NCBI GenBank assembly: GCA_025200525.1
Contig: CM045761.1
Location: forward strand, 94,898,182 to 94,962,181
Length of the DNA: 64,000 nucleotides
Direction: 5' to 3'
Source of the DNA: Camellia lanceoleosa
Lineage: Eukaryota > Streptophyta > Magnoliopsida > Ericales > Theaceae
The translations under genes and the position numbers were made by a program. This document shows positions 24,297 to 35,983 of the stretch, in pieces. The notes below the pieces were generated by a model that was given only the letters and a program-made list of their open reading frames with translations, was not told where the DNA came from and did not search any database. How positions within the stretch are numbered: position 1 is the first letter of the stretch; every line of letters starts with the position of its first letter.

Positions 24297-27200
24297 TCAT
24301 CGGAGAGGGCTCTTGAATCGCTCAAGATGAGTGCGCCTATGTCTACCTCGGCTATGGATAGTCATCCTCCGCCTGACTCCTTCTCCTCCTCGAGCAGGAA
24401 CAGATGGTCTAGCTAGAGCACCTCCTGCGGCCAGAATTTGGAATGGGGCCTGAAAAGGACAAATGGCAAATGCATCAGTTACAGATAAAGCAGAATGTGA
24501 ATACCAAAAACAATGTGTGAGTACAGTGTATGAATGTCGTGAGCAACGCTGTGAGTAGTATATGGGTTGCAGTGTATCAGTACCGTAAGTGTTGTGTGTC
24601 AAGTGCTGTGTTGATAGTGTGATGCATCAGATTATGTATGAAACATATTGTAGGAGTTTGAGACTGCAGTTGAAAGAACTTACCGGGATATTGTAGATCG
24701 TCAACAAGTCAATGCACCGCTGCAACATCCTTACCGCTGAGGCTGTCAACTCCAGGGACATGCCGAGTGTAGTCGACGGAAGCCTGCAAAAGTGTTGAAG
24801 TCATTAGTATTCTGCGGAATATCAAATGAATTGAAATGACTGTACATAATGCAAAGTTTAGTAGTGCATACCGGGGTCGAGCCATAGGCTCCAACAAGCT
24901 CATGATCAGCCGGAGGAGGAGCGAAGGGAATCTGATAAGTCTCTCCACCCAACCCTCGACATGTGATCGTCGTAGGCAGCTCTGGCCATCCAGCTCCCTA
25001 TCCCTTCCGGGACCCACTCCTGCCTCAGGCCGAAGGTGCCCTCGTGCCCTGCTCCCTCGCTGCGCCACTGCCTCTCGCCACCGACGAAAGCACCACCAAA
25101 GGTCATGATGTAAGCCTGAATGTACTCGGCGTAGTCACCCTCGTCCCTGAAAGGCTCAGAGTCCTAGCCAATCGTATAGTCTATCATCTCCTCCAAGGTG
25201 TACCTCTTAGTGTGCCTCGTGTGGGTAGGAGGAGGTGCTGGAACTATCTGCTCGGGCACGCCCAAGGTCTGTCGCAAGAAGCGCTCCCCAAAGTACCAAG
25301 CGCCGTAAACTGGTCCCTCTAACAAGACCCTGAACAGGGCAGTCTCTTGAGCACCAGCATACCGCTCCCGAACTGCATCAGGCAATAGGGCCCAAGGCTG
25401 CCAGGTGATCTGCAAATAAAACACAATTTGTTATCTACTGATATTGAGAGTACAATATAAAGTGAAGCTTAAATGATCTGTAATGTTTGACATACCTCAA
25501 CTGCGGTGATGGTATCAAAGTAGCGGCGAAAGAACATGAAGGACTCCCGTGGCCTTCGTTCGCATCTCACGTCGAAGCGGTGAGAAAATGGAATGCCGAG
25601 AGGGATCTCCTCATCTGGCACTGGGGCAAGACTAGGGAAGTAGGCATACACCCACAACTGTATAATGTGATAGAGCATATATGAGTATGCTTATCAGATA
25701 AAGTAGTATATAGGTAAAGCAGATTGCATATGTACAGCGTGTGTGGTATACAGATAATGCATAACAGAATTGAAAACATAGAAAAGAGAACGTGTACCTC
25801 CCAGGCTCGCCAGTAGCCTTCAAGCAACTGCCCGCTCCCGCGGGAGGATGAGCTCATATATCCATAAAGAGTGGCCAAGCCCGTGCCACCCCAGTCGTAG
25901 CGGCGGATCCATGTCACATCCACTAATGTGCTCAACAGGTAGAGGGCGACAGTGTTCGCCCAGTCGGCAAAGAGGGTGGTCTCTAGCAGGAACATGATAA
26001 AGCCATGAGCATACTGCTCCTCTTCCTCCCGAGTGGTAGATGCCTGGATCCGGAAGTGATCCTTGAACCATGAGTACCTCACAAATCCTGCCCGAGCGAG
26101 AGGTGGCTGAGTGCCGAGCAAGTATAGCTGAGCGGCGTCCCACTCGTCCATATCTGTGTCAAAGGGGATCAGATCACCCCCCACTCCGATGCCTGTGAGC
26201 ATGGAGAAGTCAAAGGGGGTCATCGTCATCTCCCCGGTGGCAGAAAGATGGAAGGAGTCGGTGGTGTCCCACCACCTCTCCACTAAAGCAGCAAGAAAGG
26301 GCCTGCTCATAGTGAGGCACGAGAGTCCCATGCAGAAGGTCCCAAAACCGGCCTAGTCAACAATACGGTGAACCCCATCAGGTAGCTCCATGTACCAACC
26401 TCGGGTGGCAGTGTTCCCATACCTCCGGAAGGCATGAGAATCTCCCTGTGATCAAAACAAACAGTTGCGAAGCAGTGTTACAAATACAGTGTTGAATGCG
26501 CTTAGAATTGATAAAAATACAGTGTGTGTGCATGTGTCAGAGTCCACACAGATATTGGGTGTGGATGTCCTCACAGTGAACTACAGCATATGATGTATCA
26601 GTGTGTTTGAATTGTTCAGTTGAGAATGCAGCGTGTGTGCACATGTTCAAATTCAAATAGATATCGGGTGCAGGTGTCCTTGCAGCGAACTACAGCATGT
26701 GATGTATCAATGTGTTTGAATTGTTAAGTTGAGAATGCAGTGTGTGTGCATGTGTCAGAGTCTACACAGATATTGGGTGTGGGCGTCCTCACAGTGAACT
26801 ACAGCATATGATGTATTAGTGTGTTTGAATTGTTCAGTTGAGAATGCAGTGTGTGTCCATGTGTCAGAGTCTACACAGATATCGGGTGTGGGCGTTCTCA
26901 CAGTGAACTACAGCATATGATGTATAAGTGTGTTTGAATTGTTCAGTTGAGAATGCAGCGTGTGTGCACGTGTTCAGATTCAAATAGATATCGGGTGCAG
27001 GCATCCTCACAGTGAACTACAGCATGTGATGTATCAGTGTGTTTGAATTGTTTAGTTCAGAATGCAGTGTGTGTGCATGTGTCAAAGTCTACACAGATAT
27101 TGGGTGTGGGTGTGCTCACAGTGAACTACAGCATGTGATGTATCAGTGTGTCTGAGTTAAGTAGTTAAAGAACAAAATCGACTATCGCAGTTATGTGTTC

Positions 27201-27463
27201 TACATTGCAGAAAATGAAACAGGGGAAGAGTGTACCTCAAAAGCGCCGCAGGACAGATTTGACTCTGGCTCGCCCAACAAAAGCTCTAGTGGTGCGCCCG
27301 ACACATAGCTCCTGAAGTGGCGGACGCCATTGGGAGGCAACGCATGTATCGCCGGCCTGTAAGTCGCTGGATCGAACGGCCGGATGTGAAGAGGTAGGAG
27401 CTCGACCTCAGGATCCACGTCCATCTCCGGGGGAGCCCCACCCTGTGGCATGTCGTCTGCCAT
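24297..27463 (-). pseudogene. Antisense PMD (plant mobile domain, MAIN-like) gene in element B, six exons
   Basis: Exons read on - with GT..AG borders: 27463-27236, 26445-25798, 25657-25496, 25409-24872, 24783-24684 and 24449-24297. The first three exons are multiples of three and join in phase. ATG 27463 begins MADDMPQGGAPPEMDVDPEV. Exon 2 carries the PMD core: ALVERWWDTTDSFHL, GEMTMTPFDFSMLTGI, then YAHGFIMFLLETTLFADWAN and WIRRYDWGGTGLATLYGYM. Exons 3-4 continue it (LWVYAYFPSLAP, FDVRCERRPRESFMFFRRYF, ITWQPWALLPDAVRERY). PMD proteins are related to Arabidopsis MAIN/MAIL1, which act in the nucleus in silencing and genome stability; the role in elements is unknown. A stop at 26353-26355 and another in exon 4 near 25161, plus a frame change late in exon 4, make this copy defective. 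Tat-lineage elements are known to carry antisense ORFs in this position. Confidence 0.88.
26519..27160 (+). repeat. 109-bp tandem repeat in intron 1 of the PMD gene
   Basis: About six copies with starts near 26521, 26631, 26739, 26848, 26957 and 27066. Units alternate between two types (gtgtcagagtctacacag and gttcaaattcaaatag), all sharing gtgaactacagcat and gtgtttgaattgtt. It fills most of intron 1. Confidence 0.88.
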
Positions 27464-27769
27464 CTCAAAAAGAGTGCAAAAATGGCCGAGAATGTGGAAA
27501 ATAGGCGAGAATACCAAAAGTCAACCCAAAAGTCAACCCCGAGAGGGTGAAAAATGGGAGGAAAGGTCGGAGTGTAGAAAAGGCACGAAGATCGAAGTAT
27601 GACTCAGGGGAAACAAGCCCTAAGTGGTGGAAACCAAGAAAAGGTCACCGAAACCGAGTTTTGTTCAGTTCAAAATGTACGAAACGGTAAGGGTTTCACG
27701 AATCAAACAACGGAAAAGCGCCGAAAATAAGAGAAAAATGAGGATCGAAGGTTGGAAAATCACCTAGAG

Positions 27770-27840
27770 AGAGAGGGGAGGGTTTTTCGAGCTAGGAGGA
27801 AGTGAAAATATAGGGTTTGAAGCCCTATATTTAAAGACCC
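27770..27840 (-). promoter_or_regulatory. Promoter and leader of the antisense PMD gene
   Basis: Read on -, TTTAAATATAGGG (27834-27822) and a second CTATATTTTC follow, then a CT-rich leader (CCTCCCCTCTCTCTCTAGG, about 27785-27765). This is the usual layout of a plant core promoter and 5' UTR. It is 300-370 bp upstream of the ATG at 27463. A GGCC island at 27880-27945 lies just upstream, as in the LTRs. Confidence 0.6.
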
Positions 27841-28169
27841 GTGGCTAAATGTCAAAACTACCCCGACATTGCCATTTTTGGGGCCGATGAGCTTATTTTG
27901 TGGCCGATTGATGGCCGGTGGCCTCCCCTTGGGGTCGGTGAACCTCCCACACCCTTGGTTGGGTTAGTTATGTGGTTTGGGACCTTCATTACTCAAGATA
28001 GTGCAAGGAAGTTGACTTTTGAAGTTTAACCAGCTTCCGTGTTGACCTCGAACCATGTCTTCTGTATGCGATGCTTGGTACGCGCAAGGTGTATCCTTTT
28101 CGTATCCTTTGGTATCTTGCGAGATTCAATAACTGCTTTAAATGCGTTGCATTACAATGTTTTGTCTTG
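27841..28169. other. GGCC-rich island and spacer
   Basis: Contains GGGGCCGATGAG, GTGGCCGATTGATGGCCGG and TGGCCTCCCC within 27880-27945, matching in style the islands in the Ogre-like LTRs. The rest shows no gene. Confidence 0.5.
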
Positions 28170-29100
28170 CTTATGATAAACATACATAGGTTGCATCGTT
28201 ATGCACGTCTACACGTGTTGTAGCGCGTACAACTTGCATTGTTATGCACTGTTCATTTGCATCGTTATGCATGTCTATATGCGTTGTAGCGCACGCCATG
28301 CTCGCATTGTCTTGCACCCCCCCTCCATCCGCGTTATTTCACGTGTTTCATTCGCATCATCATGCACCTTATCAACAACTTGCATCGTCATGCATCTTCC
28401 ATTTGCATTGTCATGCATTTCAATTACACGCATTATCATGCATCTTTCATTTGCATTTCAGTTCATGCATTGTCATGCGTGTCTCATTTGTATTGTCGTG
28501 CATTCCAATAGTTTGCATTGTCATGCATTTCAATAATCATGCATTATCATGCATTTTAGTTCATGCATTGTCATGCGTGTCTCATTTGCATTGTCGTGCA
28601 TTCCAATAGTTTGCATTGTCATGCATTTCAATAATCATGCATTGTCATGCATTTCAATTCAGGCATTGTCATGCATGTCTCATTCGCATTGTCATGCATT
28701 CCAATAATTTGCATTGTCATGCATTTCAACAACATGCATTGTCGTGCATTTCAACAACTCGCATTGTCATGCATTTCAACAACTCGCATTGTCATGCATC
28801 TTTCATTTGCATTATCATGCATTTCAATCTCTCGCATTGTTGCATATTTTATTCGCATTATCTTGCACCCCTCTAACCTGTATTGTTTTGCAAACTCATC
28901 TAACTTGCATTGTTTTACAAACTTCTCTAAATCGCGTTGTTTCGCATACCCTTAACTTGCGTTGTTACGTTCGTTATTTACATTGTTATGTACGTCTTTA
29001 ACTCGCATTGTTTCGCATGTTCTACCTGCATTGTTATGCACACTTTACTCGTGTTGTCACACAGTTTTAAATTGCATTGTTATGCATGTTTCTAACAAAA
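28170..29100 (+). repeat. CATGCA-rich tandem array
   Basis: Degenerate units of about 20-26 bp around GCATTGTCATGCATTTCAA. About twenty CATGCA words by eye. The right third drifts to gcattgttttgca-type units. Cys/His/Ile-rich ORFs through it are repeat translations only. Confidence 0.88.
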
Positions 29101-29234
29101 TTGTACCTATTAAGTTTCTTTCTTTTGCAGCCACGATATTGTATGTACGGTTTATTTGAAGCTGGCGCGACCAAACGAACCAGACAGGCACGATATTGTA
29201 TGTACGGTTCATTCAAGAGAAGTCCTGATTCAGT

Positions 29235-31025
29235 TTAACTGTATCCCTTTTCCACTCGCGTGCCGCATTTGGACATAAACCTTTCTCCACTCGCGTGCCG
29301 CGTTTGGACGTAAACCTTTCTCCACTCGCGTGCCGCGTTTGGACGTACCCCCTTCTCCACTCGCATACCGCGTTTGGACGTAAACCCTTCTCCACTCGAG
29401 TGCCGCATTTAGACGTAAACCTTTCTCCACTCGCGTGCCGCGTTTGGACGTACCCCCTTCTCCACTCGCGTGCCCCGTTTGGACGTAACCCTTCTCCACT
29501 CGTGCGCCGCGTTTGGACGTAACCCTTCTCCACTCGCGTGCCACATTTGGACGTAAACCTTTCTCCACTTGCGTGCCGTGTTTGGACGTACCCCCTTCTC
29601 CACTCACGTGCCGCATTTGGACGTAAACCTTTCTCCACTCACGTGCCGCGTTTGGACGTAAACATTTGTCCACTCGCGTGCCGCGTTTAGATGTACCTCC
29701 TTCGCCACTCACGTGCCGCGTTTGGACGTAACCCTTCTCCACTGGCGTGCCGCGTTTGGACGTAACCTTTCTCCACTCGCGTGCCGCATTTGGACGTACC
29801 TCGTTCTCCACTCGCGTGCCGCATTTGGACGTAAACCTTTCTCCACTCGCGTGCCGCGTTTTGACGTAACGCTTCTCCACTCGCGTGCCGCGTTTGGAAG
29901 TAAACCTTTCTCCACTCTCGTGCCACGTTTGGACGTACCCCCTTCTCCACTTGCGTGCCGTGTTTAGACGTAAACCTTTCTCCACTCGCGTGCCGTGTTT
30001 GGACATAACCCTTCTCCACTGGCGTGCCACGTTTGGACGTACCCCCTTCTCCACTCGCGTGCCGCATTTGGATGTACCCCCTTCTCCACTCGCGTGCCGC
30101 GTTTGGATGTAAACCTTTCTCCACTCATGTGCCGTGTTTGGATGTAACCCTTCTCCACTCGCTGCGTCGCTGCTTGACGAACCCTTCTCCACTCGCGTGC
30201 GCGCCGCTTGGACGCATTCTTCTCCACTCGCGTGCCGCGTTTGGATGTACCCCCTTCTCCACTCGCGTGCCGCGTTTGGACGTAACCTTTCTCCGCTCGC
30301 GTGCCGCGTTTGGACATACCCCCTTCTCCACTCGCATGCTACGTTTGGACATAAACCTTTCTCCACTCGCGTGCCGCGTTTGGACGTAACCCTTTTCCAC
30401 TCGCATGCTGCATTTGGACGTACCCCTTTCTCCACTCACGTGCCGCGTTTGGACGTAAACCTTTCTCCACTCGCGTACCGCGTTTGGACGTAACCCTTCT
30501 CCACTCGCGTGCCCCGTTTGGACGTACCCCCTTCTTCACTCACGTTCCGCGTTTGGACGTACGCCCTTCTCCACTCGCGTGCCGCGTTTGGACGTACCCC
30601 CTTCTCCACTCGCGTGCCGCGTTTAGACGTAACCCTTCTCCACTCGCGTGCCGTGTTTGGATGTACCTTCTTCTCCACTCGCGTGCCACGTTTGGACGTA
30701 ACCCTTCTCCACTCGTATGCCGCATTTGGACGTACCCCCTTCTCCACTGGCGTGCTGCGTTTGGACGTAAACCTTTCTCCACTCACATGCCGCGTTTGGA
30801 CGTAACCCTTCTCCACTCGCGTGCCACGTTTGGACATACCCCCTTCTCCACTCACGTGCCGCGTTTGGACGTAAACCTTTCTCCACTCGCGTGCCACGTT
30901 TGGACGTAACCCTTCTCCACTCTCGTGCCACGTTTGGACGTACCCGCACTGTTATGTGCATCGCGTTTTCTTGCGCAACCTTTCTCCACTCGCATGCCGC
31001 GTTTGGACGTATTCGCACAGTTATG
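29235..31025 (+). repeat. 35-bp minisatellite, about 50 units
   Basis: The unit is about ctccactcgcgtgccgcg plus tttggacgtaaacctttc (34-36 bp). Three unit classes differ at the GTA junction: GTAAACCTTTC, GTACCCCCTTC and GTAACCCTTC. In the right part they recur in a fixed order, a higher-order repeat of about 104 bp. CpG is retained in most units. The 401-residue ORF on - (29230-30435) and its neighbours are products of the repeat and not genes. Confidence 0.95.
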
Positions 31026-31039
31026 TTCATCGTGCTTTA

Positions 31040-31200
31040 TTGCTCTCTTTTATCTCATGCGTGTGCCATGTCGAGAGATGCTCTCCTTCCTCTCATGCGT
31101 GTGCCATGCTGAGAGATGCTTCCTTTCCTCTCAAGCGTATGCCACGCTGCGAGGTACTCCTTTGCCTCTCTTGCGTATGATACGATGAGAGATGTTGTGT
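31040..31200 (+). repeat. Short tandem repeat, about 38-bp unit
   Basis: Four copies of ctctcatgcgtgtgccatg followed by tgagagatgctcc-type text. Distinct from the 35-bp array but adjacent. The next 350 bp to the PPT show no gene. Confidence 0.75.
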
Positions 31201-31548
31201 TTGAGACTCCGGGTGTCCTCGATAGTCGCCTTTAATCTTCTCCGCGTAAGGCGCAGTGAGAATTGCATAATTTTCTGACACCCTTTCTGTTGGAATGTGT
31301 AGGACCGTTATCTCTTATTCGTTTGCTTAAATTGTTGCATTTGTTTTGCATAAATGCTTCATTACAGCTCTCTTTGCATGATCATAAGTTATGAACGGCA
31401 TCGTGCATATCACTTGCATCTTGCCCCTGCCTTCGGGCACATATCTTGCTATCTTGCATGCCTGTCTAAGTCTTCGACCTTCTCAAAAATGGGTCGTCTC
31501 TAGGCTTTGACATTCACTCCCGTCACTTTGTGACTTTCGAGTTCTATC

Positions 31549-31561
31549 AAAGAGGGGAAAC
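31549..31561 (+). promoter_or_regulatory. Element B polypurine tract
   Basis: AAAGAGGGGAAAC directly abuts the 3' LTR start at 31562. It would prime plus-strand synthesis. Confidence 0.85.
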
Positions 31562-31977
31562 TGTAGACACCCCATTTTTGACCGTTCTCAAGACTTGGAC
31601 ATCATCGTTTGAACACTCGATGATCATCCATGCTCGTGTTCGTTTTGAGTTCTCAGAGGTCTCGGCTATGCGCCTTGCCTCAAGATCTCTCAACTTGTCT
31701 GTTTTGTGTTTGGTTGTGCACCAAACACTTGTGTTTTGCTTCTAAGGGAAGAGGGTGGCTTGTTTGCCATCCCCTTAACCCACCGGCCAGGAAATGATGC
31801 CATCGGCCCCTTTTTCTTGCCATTGGCCAAGAGTGTTGGCCGATCGGCACTATATTTGGTTAGCCAGCACTTATGTTGGTCGATCGGCCATTTTTGGTGG
31901 CCGAATCCTGTTCATCTGCTCTATGTAGATATTTTTTGCCAGCTGGTGCAGCTGGCATCCACAATTCACCCCCTCCA

Positions 31978-32048
31978 TACACGTGTATAGAGGGATTTGC
32001 CCTTTGCTTGGCTTCTCTTGGAAGCTTTAGAATTTGAACTTCTATAAA
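31978..32048 (+). promoter_or_regulatory. Promoter copy in the 3' LTR of element B
   Basis: TACACGTGTA (31978-31987) and TATAAA (32043-32048), same as in the 5' LTR. If active it would read out of the element into the CACTA. Confidence 0.55.
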
Positions 32049-33547
32049 GATGGAGCCCCTCCTCCCTCCTCCAGGATTCAAAAAAAATTAGGTTGGGAGA
32101 GTTAGATATAGTTTTGTATCTATACTCCCTTGTTTGATCCTATTTTGTGCTCAAAAGAATTGTTTTGTCTCATTATTGTACACAAACACACACTAGAACA
32201 CCATCCTCTTGGAGCTGAGGTCCCTTGAGGTTGATTTCAGAGTTATTGGACTGGTTTTGGTCAGAGGAACCTGCTGGAGCCTTGTTTTTGAAGAAGTTCT
32301 ACAAGGGTGAGCAAACTTGCTTTAGATACCCCTTTCTTGTTTAAGCTTTTAACCTTTCTTGCTCATTGTTTTGAGCTTAGTTTATAAATAATAAAAGTTC
32401 TGTTTTTACTTACTTTAGAACTTTGTTTAAGGTCATTTTGAGATTTGGAGTTGTTTCCTCCCTCTTAGGCCTTGTTAGGCCTTGTTTTAGGCCATCCCTT
32501 TTGGCCATTGTACCACTAAAATCCAGAGGATTTTCAATGGTGGAGAGGTGGTTTTGGCATCTTAAATAGGAGAGGGTCATCCCCTCTCCATGTTGTTTTT
32601 AATGCTTACATAAATGGCTTGTGTTTGTAGCATGTGTGCTTAGCTTGTTTTAGCTTTATTTCAGTGTGTATTAGGCTTTGTTTTGCCACTATATACCTCT
32701 GTTTCAAGTTGGTTTGATGGCCTCTTATATGCTTCATATACTTGTCTTGCAATCCTCTTGTTTGCCTTAACATGCATCATGTTGTAATATGTCATTTTAG
32801 CATGATTTTGGCTTAACTTCATGAAGCTTCTAGCCTTGTTTTAACATGCTTGAGCTCTGTTTTTCATTGTTTTGGTCATGCTTGCATTGTTTTGTATAGC
32901 TACCATACAATCAAGCTTGTTAGCTTTGGGTGCTTAAGTCACTAGCATGCTTTACTTGGGCCATTTCAGTGATTTGGAATCATTTGTCATGTTATTTCAG
33001 TCCATATTTCATGCTTTTATGCTTGCATTTGTCATCCTTGCAATGTCTTGAAGAGTTGGTGTCTTATGCTCCATGATCGGGTCATTGTGCATGCCCCTAT
33101 GCTTAGGTCATTTAGATGCCATCTAAGTGGGTTTTTGAGTTTGTTTTAACATGCCATAAATCTGATTTTGGTTGTTTAAATCATACCATGTTTGGTTGTA
33201 TTAGGTGTAGTGTAGCACCTCTTTTGTGGCCTTGTATGCCTCATGTTTTGCCCCTCTGTTTTAGCTTGTTTTGACTTTGGTCATTGCATGTTTCAGGCTC
33301 ACTCTACTATGATTTAGGACTATTTTGTGTAGCTTTGGTTTGAGTCCCTTCACTAGTCTTGGGCTTTAAGCCTTGTACATGCTTTGATTATCACTACAAC
33401 AAATTTGGGATTTAAAGACGAAACAAATTTGTCCCAAAATGTATATATTTCGTCACCCAAACTAATTACGACGAAAATTTTTCGTCACCCGTTTTGTCTC
33501 CAAAGGGTCGTCGCTAAAGGGTCTTAGAGACGAAAAAAAATATTCGT

Positions 33548-34260
33548 CATTGAAAATGATAAATTTGTGACGAAATTTTTTGTCTCCAATACACTTTGTT
33601 GGGAACATACTTGTAAGTAATTAGTGACAAAATATTTTGTCATTAAAGAAGAAATTAGAGACAAAAGTATTTCGTCATAAATATAAAAAATAGAGACGAA
33701 ATAATTTTGTTACGTTTAATATAAATGAAGACGAAATTTTTTTGTCAAAGAAGCTACCAATAGAGACAAAAACAAATTCATCATTAAAAATGATAAATTT
33801 GTGACGAATTTTTTTGTCTTCAAAATACTCTGTTGGGAACATACTTGCAAGTAATTAGCGACAAAATATTTTGTCATTAAAGAAGAAATTAGAGACAAAA
33901 GTATTTTGTCATAAATATAAGAAATAGAGACGAAATAATTTTGTCACGTTTAATATAAACGAAGACAAAAAAAAATTTGTCAAAGAAGCCCAATAGAGAC
34001 AAAAACAAATTCATCATTAAAAATGATAAATTTATGACGAATTTTTTGTGTCTCCAATACACTCTGTTGGGAATATCTTATAAGTAATTAGCGACAAAAT
34101 ATTTTGTCATTAAAGGAGAAATTAGAGACAAAAGTATTTTGTCATAAATATAAGAAATGGAGACAAAATAATTTTGTCACGTTTAATATAAACGAAGACA
34201 AAAAAATTTTGTCAAAGAAGCTACCACTAGAGATAAAAACAAATTCATCATTAAAAATGA
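33548..34260 (+). repeat. CACTA subterminal tandem array, 234-bp unit
   Basis: Three units begin at 33548, 33782 and 34015, with a fourth start at 34249. Each has cattaaaaatgataaattt, then tgtctccaatacact and gttgggaacatac, then several gacaaaatattttgtc inverted words. 34261-34592 is AT-rich with more gacaaaa words. Confidence 0.85.
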
Positions 34261-34592
34261 TGAAATAATGTCAAAAAAATTAAACACATTGAGGGTAATA
34301 GTGACAAAATGTGACAATATTTTTTGTCATAACAAATTCATTTAGCGCTTTAAATAAAGAATTTATGACAAAATTAATCATCCACCTAAGCCAAATAAGA
34401 GACAAAAAAAACCTTCTTTAGGGATGGAAAATTTTGTCAATAATTTCATAATATTTTTTTTCCACATTATATACCTATTTTATCAAAATCTAAATTTTAG
34501 TTCAACAAATATGACCCTGTTCATGTTGAAACCTATTGAATATAATAATTCCATCACAACTTAACCTAACCTGTTATCAACACATTTACGAA

Positions 34593-35001
34593 TTAACAAA
34601 ATGAAAATATCCATTCATCATTACAAATAATTCCATCCTGATATAATAAAATAGTGAAATATCCACAAAATATCCAAAAGTTATAACTCAATTCCACCAA
34701 AAATCCAACAATAACTAGTGTAACTCCAAAAAGTATGTGTATCCTTATCAAACAAAAATGAACATTCAAACAAATTATATCATTGTGCCATCTCATGTCC
34801 TCAGCAGTCTTTTTTGACATGTACAATCTTTTCAACCTTGGTGTTAATGGGAAGTACCGCAACACCTTATGGGGAATCTTCTTACCCCTGCCACGATTGA
34901 TCTTGTATCTGGATGCCTTACATTTTGGACATTTATCTAACCTTGCATTTTCCTTCCAAAAGAGTACACAATCATTTATACAAGCATTCAATTCCTTTTA
35001 A
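34593..35001 (-). pseudogene. TNP2-like CACTA transposase fragment
   Basis: TNP2 is the catalytic transposase of CACTA elements. This - strand exon reads NACINDCVLFWKENARLDKC, then PKCKASRYK, GKKIPHKVLRYFPLTPRLK and SKKTAEDMRWH, a highly conserved N-terminal block of plant TNP2 (Cys-containing motif, then VLRYFPL-PRL, then DMRWH). It is followed by unrelated or intronic text; the catalytic DDE part and other exons are not seen downstream. A fragment of about 75 recognisable residues out of a protein usually many hundreds long. Not functional. Confidence 0.85.
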
Positions 35002-35983
35002 ATTCTGCTCATAAATATAAAAAAAAAAACTCAAAAAAATGTTGCAACAAATAGACATATAAGATAGGCTACTAGTAGTTAGTTAGTTACCTTGGCATAG
35101 CAATTGACTCTTCTTAATCTGGCTTTCCTGTAAGATGGGCGACATTAAGGGCGATCCGATCCTTGATTGCTTTCTCAAATTGACCAAGTTTGGACCGCAA
35201 GTGGCTCTGTTGCACAACAACACCGAGTTGTAGGGGTCATGGTCGAGTCCCTCCATAGGCAACACAAGCCTCTGAGTATCTTTATCCCTGAACAAATCGT
35301 TACCATGGATCGAGCCATTGCCACACCGTGTCCTCCTAACCACCATGTTCACACTTCATGTAATCTATAGAATCTATTACGTAATCTATATAAACAATAA
35401 AGGATTAGATTGAACACTATATAATCTATTCAATTTTGTAATTTATCGAACACTATAAGGTCCGAATCTATTGTTAAGCAAATTACATAAGAGATGATAG
35501 AAATTTGGATATAGAAAATACACATTCATCATTTTTGCAGCACAGAAAAACCAATGCTTAAATCAAATTCTATAGTCTTCTACAAAGCACATCCAAATTC
35601 ACCAAAATACGACTATAAGCTAAAATCCACACACATGCTCCAATCTAACATGACAGAAAATCATAATAATAATAATAATAATAATAATTCGAATTCAGAA
35701 CTAAAATCAAGCAAGTTCAAAGCAAGTTCATCATTTTCGCAAGACACGTAAAATACACAATTAAGAATGAATGGTTCAAATTTTGTACCAGAAAGTATGG
35801 GGAAGAAGAATTGAATGGAGATTTACGATCATAGCACCCAATAAATCGAGTTGATTTTAGCTGTTCCATAATATGTACATAGTTCACTTATGCAAGAATG
35901 AATATGCTGCCATTTATACCATTAAATGAAAATAAAATATCAAAAGTCACCAATCCTTTTATGTCCCGAACTCTCACCAATCC
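35002..35983. other. CACTA interior, unrecognised
   Basis: An ORF on - at 35083-35352 (RRTRCGNGSIHGNDLF, then LPMEGLDHDPYNSVLLCN) looks composition-wise like coding sequence, but I cannot assign it. It may be part of the upstream CACTA ORF or captured DNA. (AAT)n microsatellite at 35664-35690. Confidence 0.35.

Noticed and set aside
24064..24300. ORF on - with RPGRGPGPTPSLE beyond the PMD stop
   Set aside because: Overlaps the 3' end of the PMD gene in another frame. It could be a longer C-terminus if the last exon frame is different, but nothing supports it.
28201..29159. Overlapping Cys/His/Ile-rich ORFs
   Set aside because: They are translations of the CATGCA-rich tandem array in three frames.
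29230..30435. 401-residue ORF on - with repeating RPNAAREWR/SKRGTRVEKG text
   Set aside because: Produced by the 35-bp minisatellite, with similar ORFs in other frames and on +. No start context, no known family.
29235..31025. Possible CRISPR-like array
   Set aside because: Units are contiguous with no unique spacers, and the context is a plant retrotransposon.
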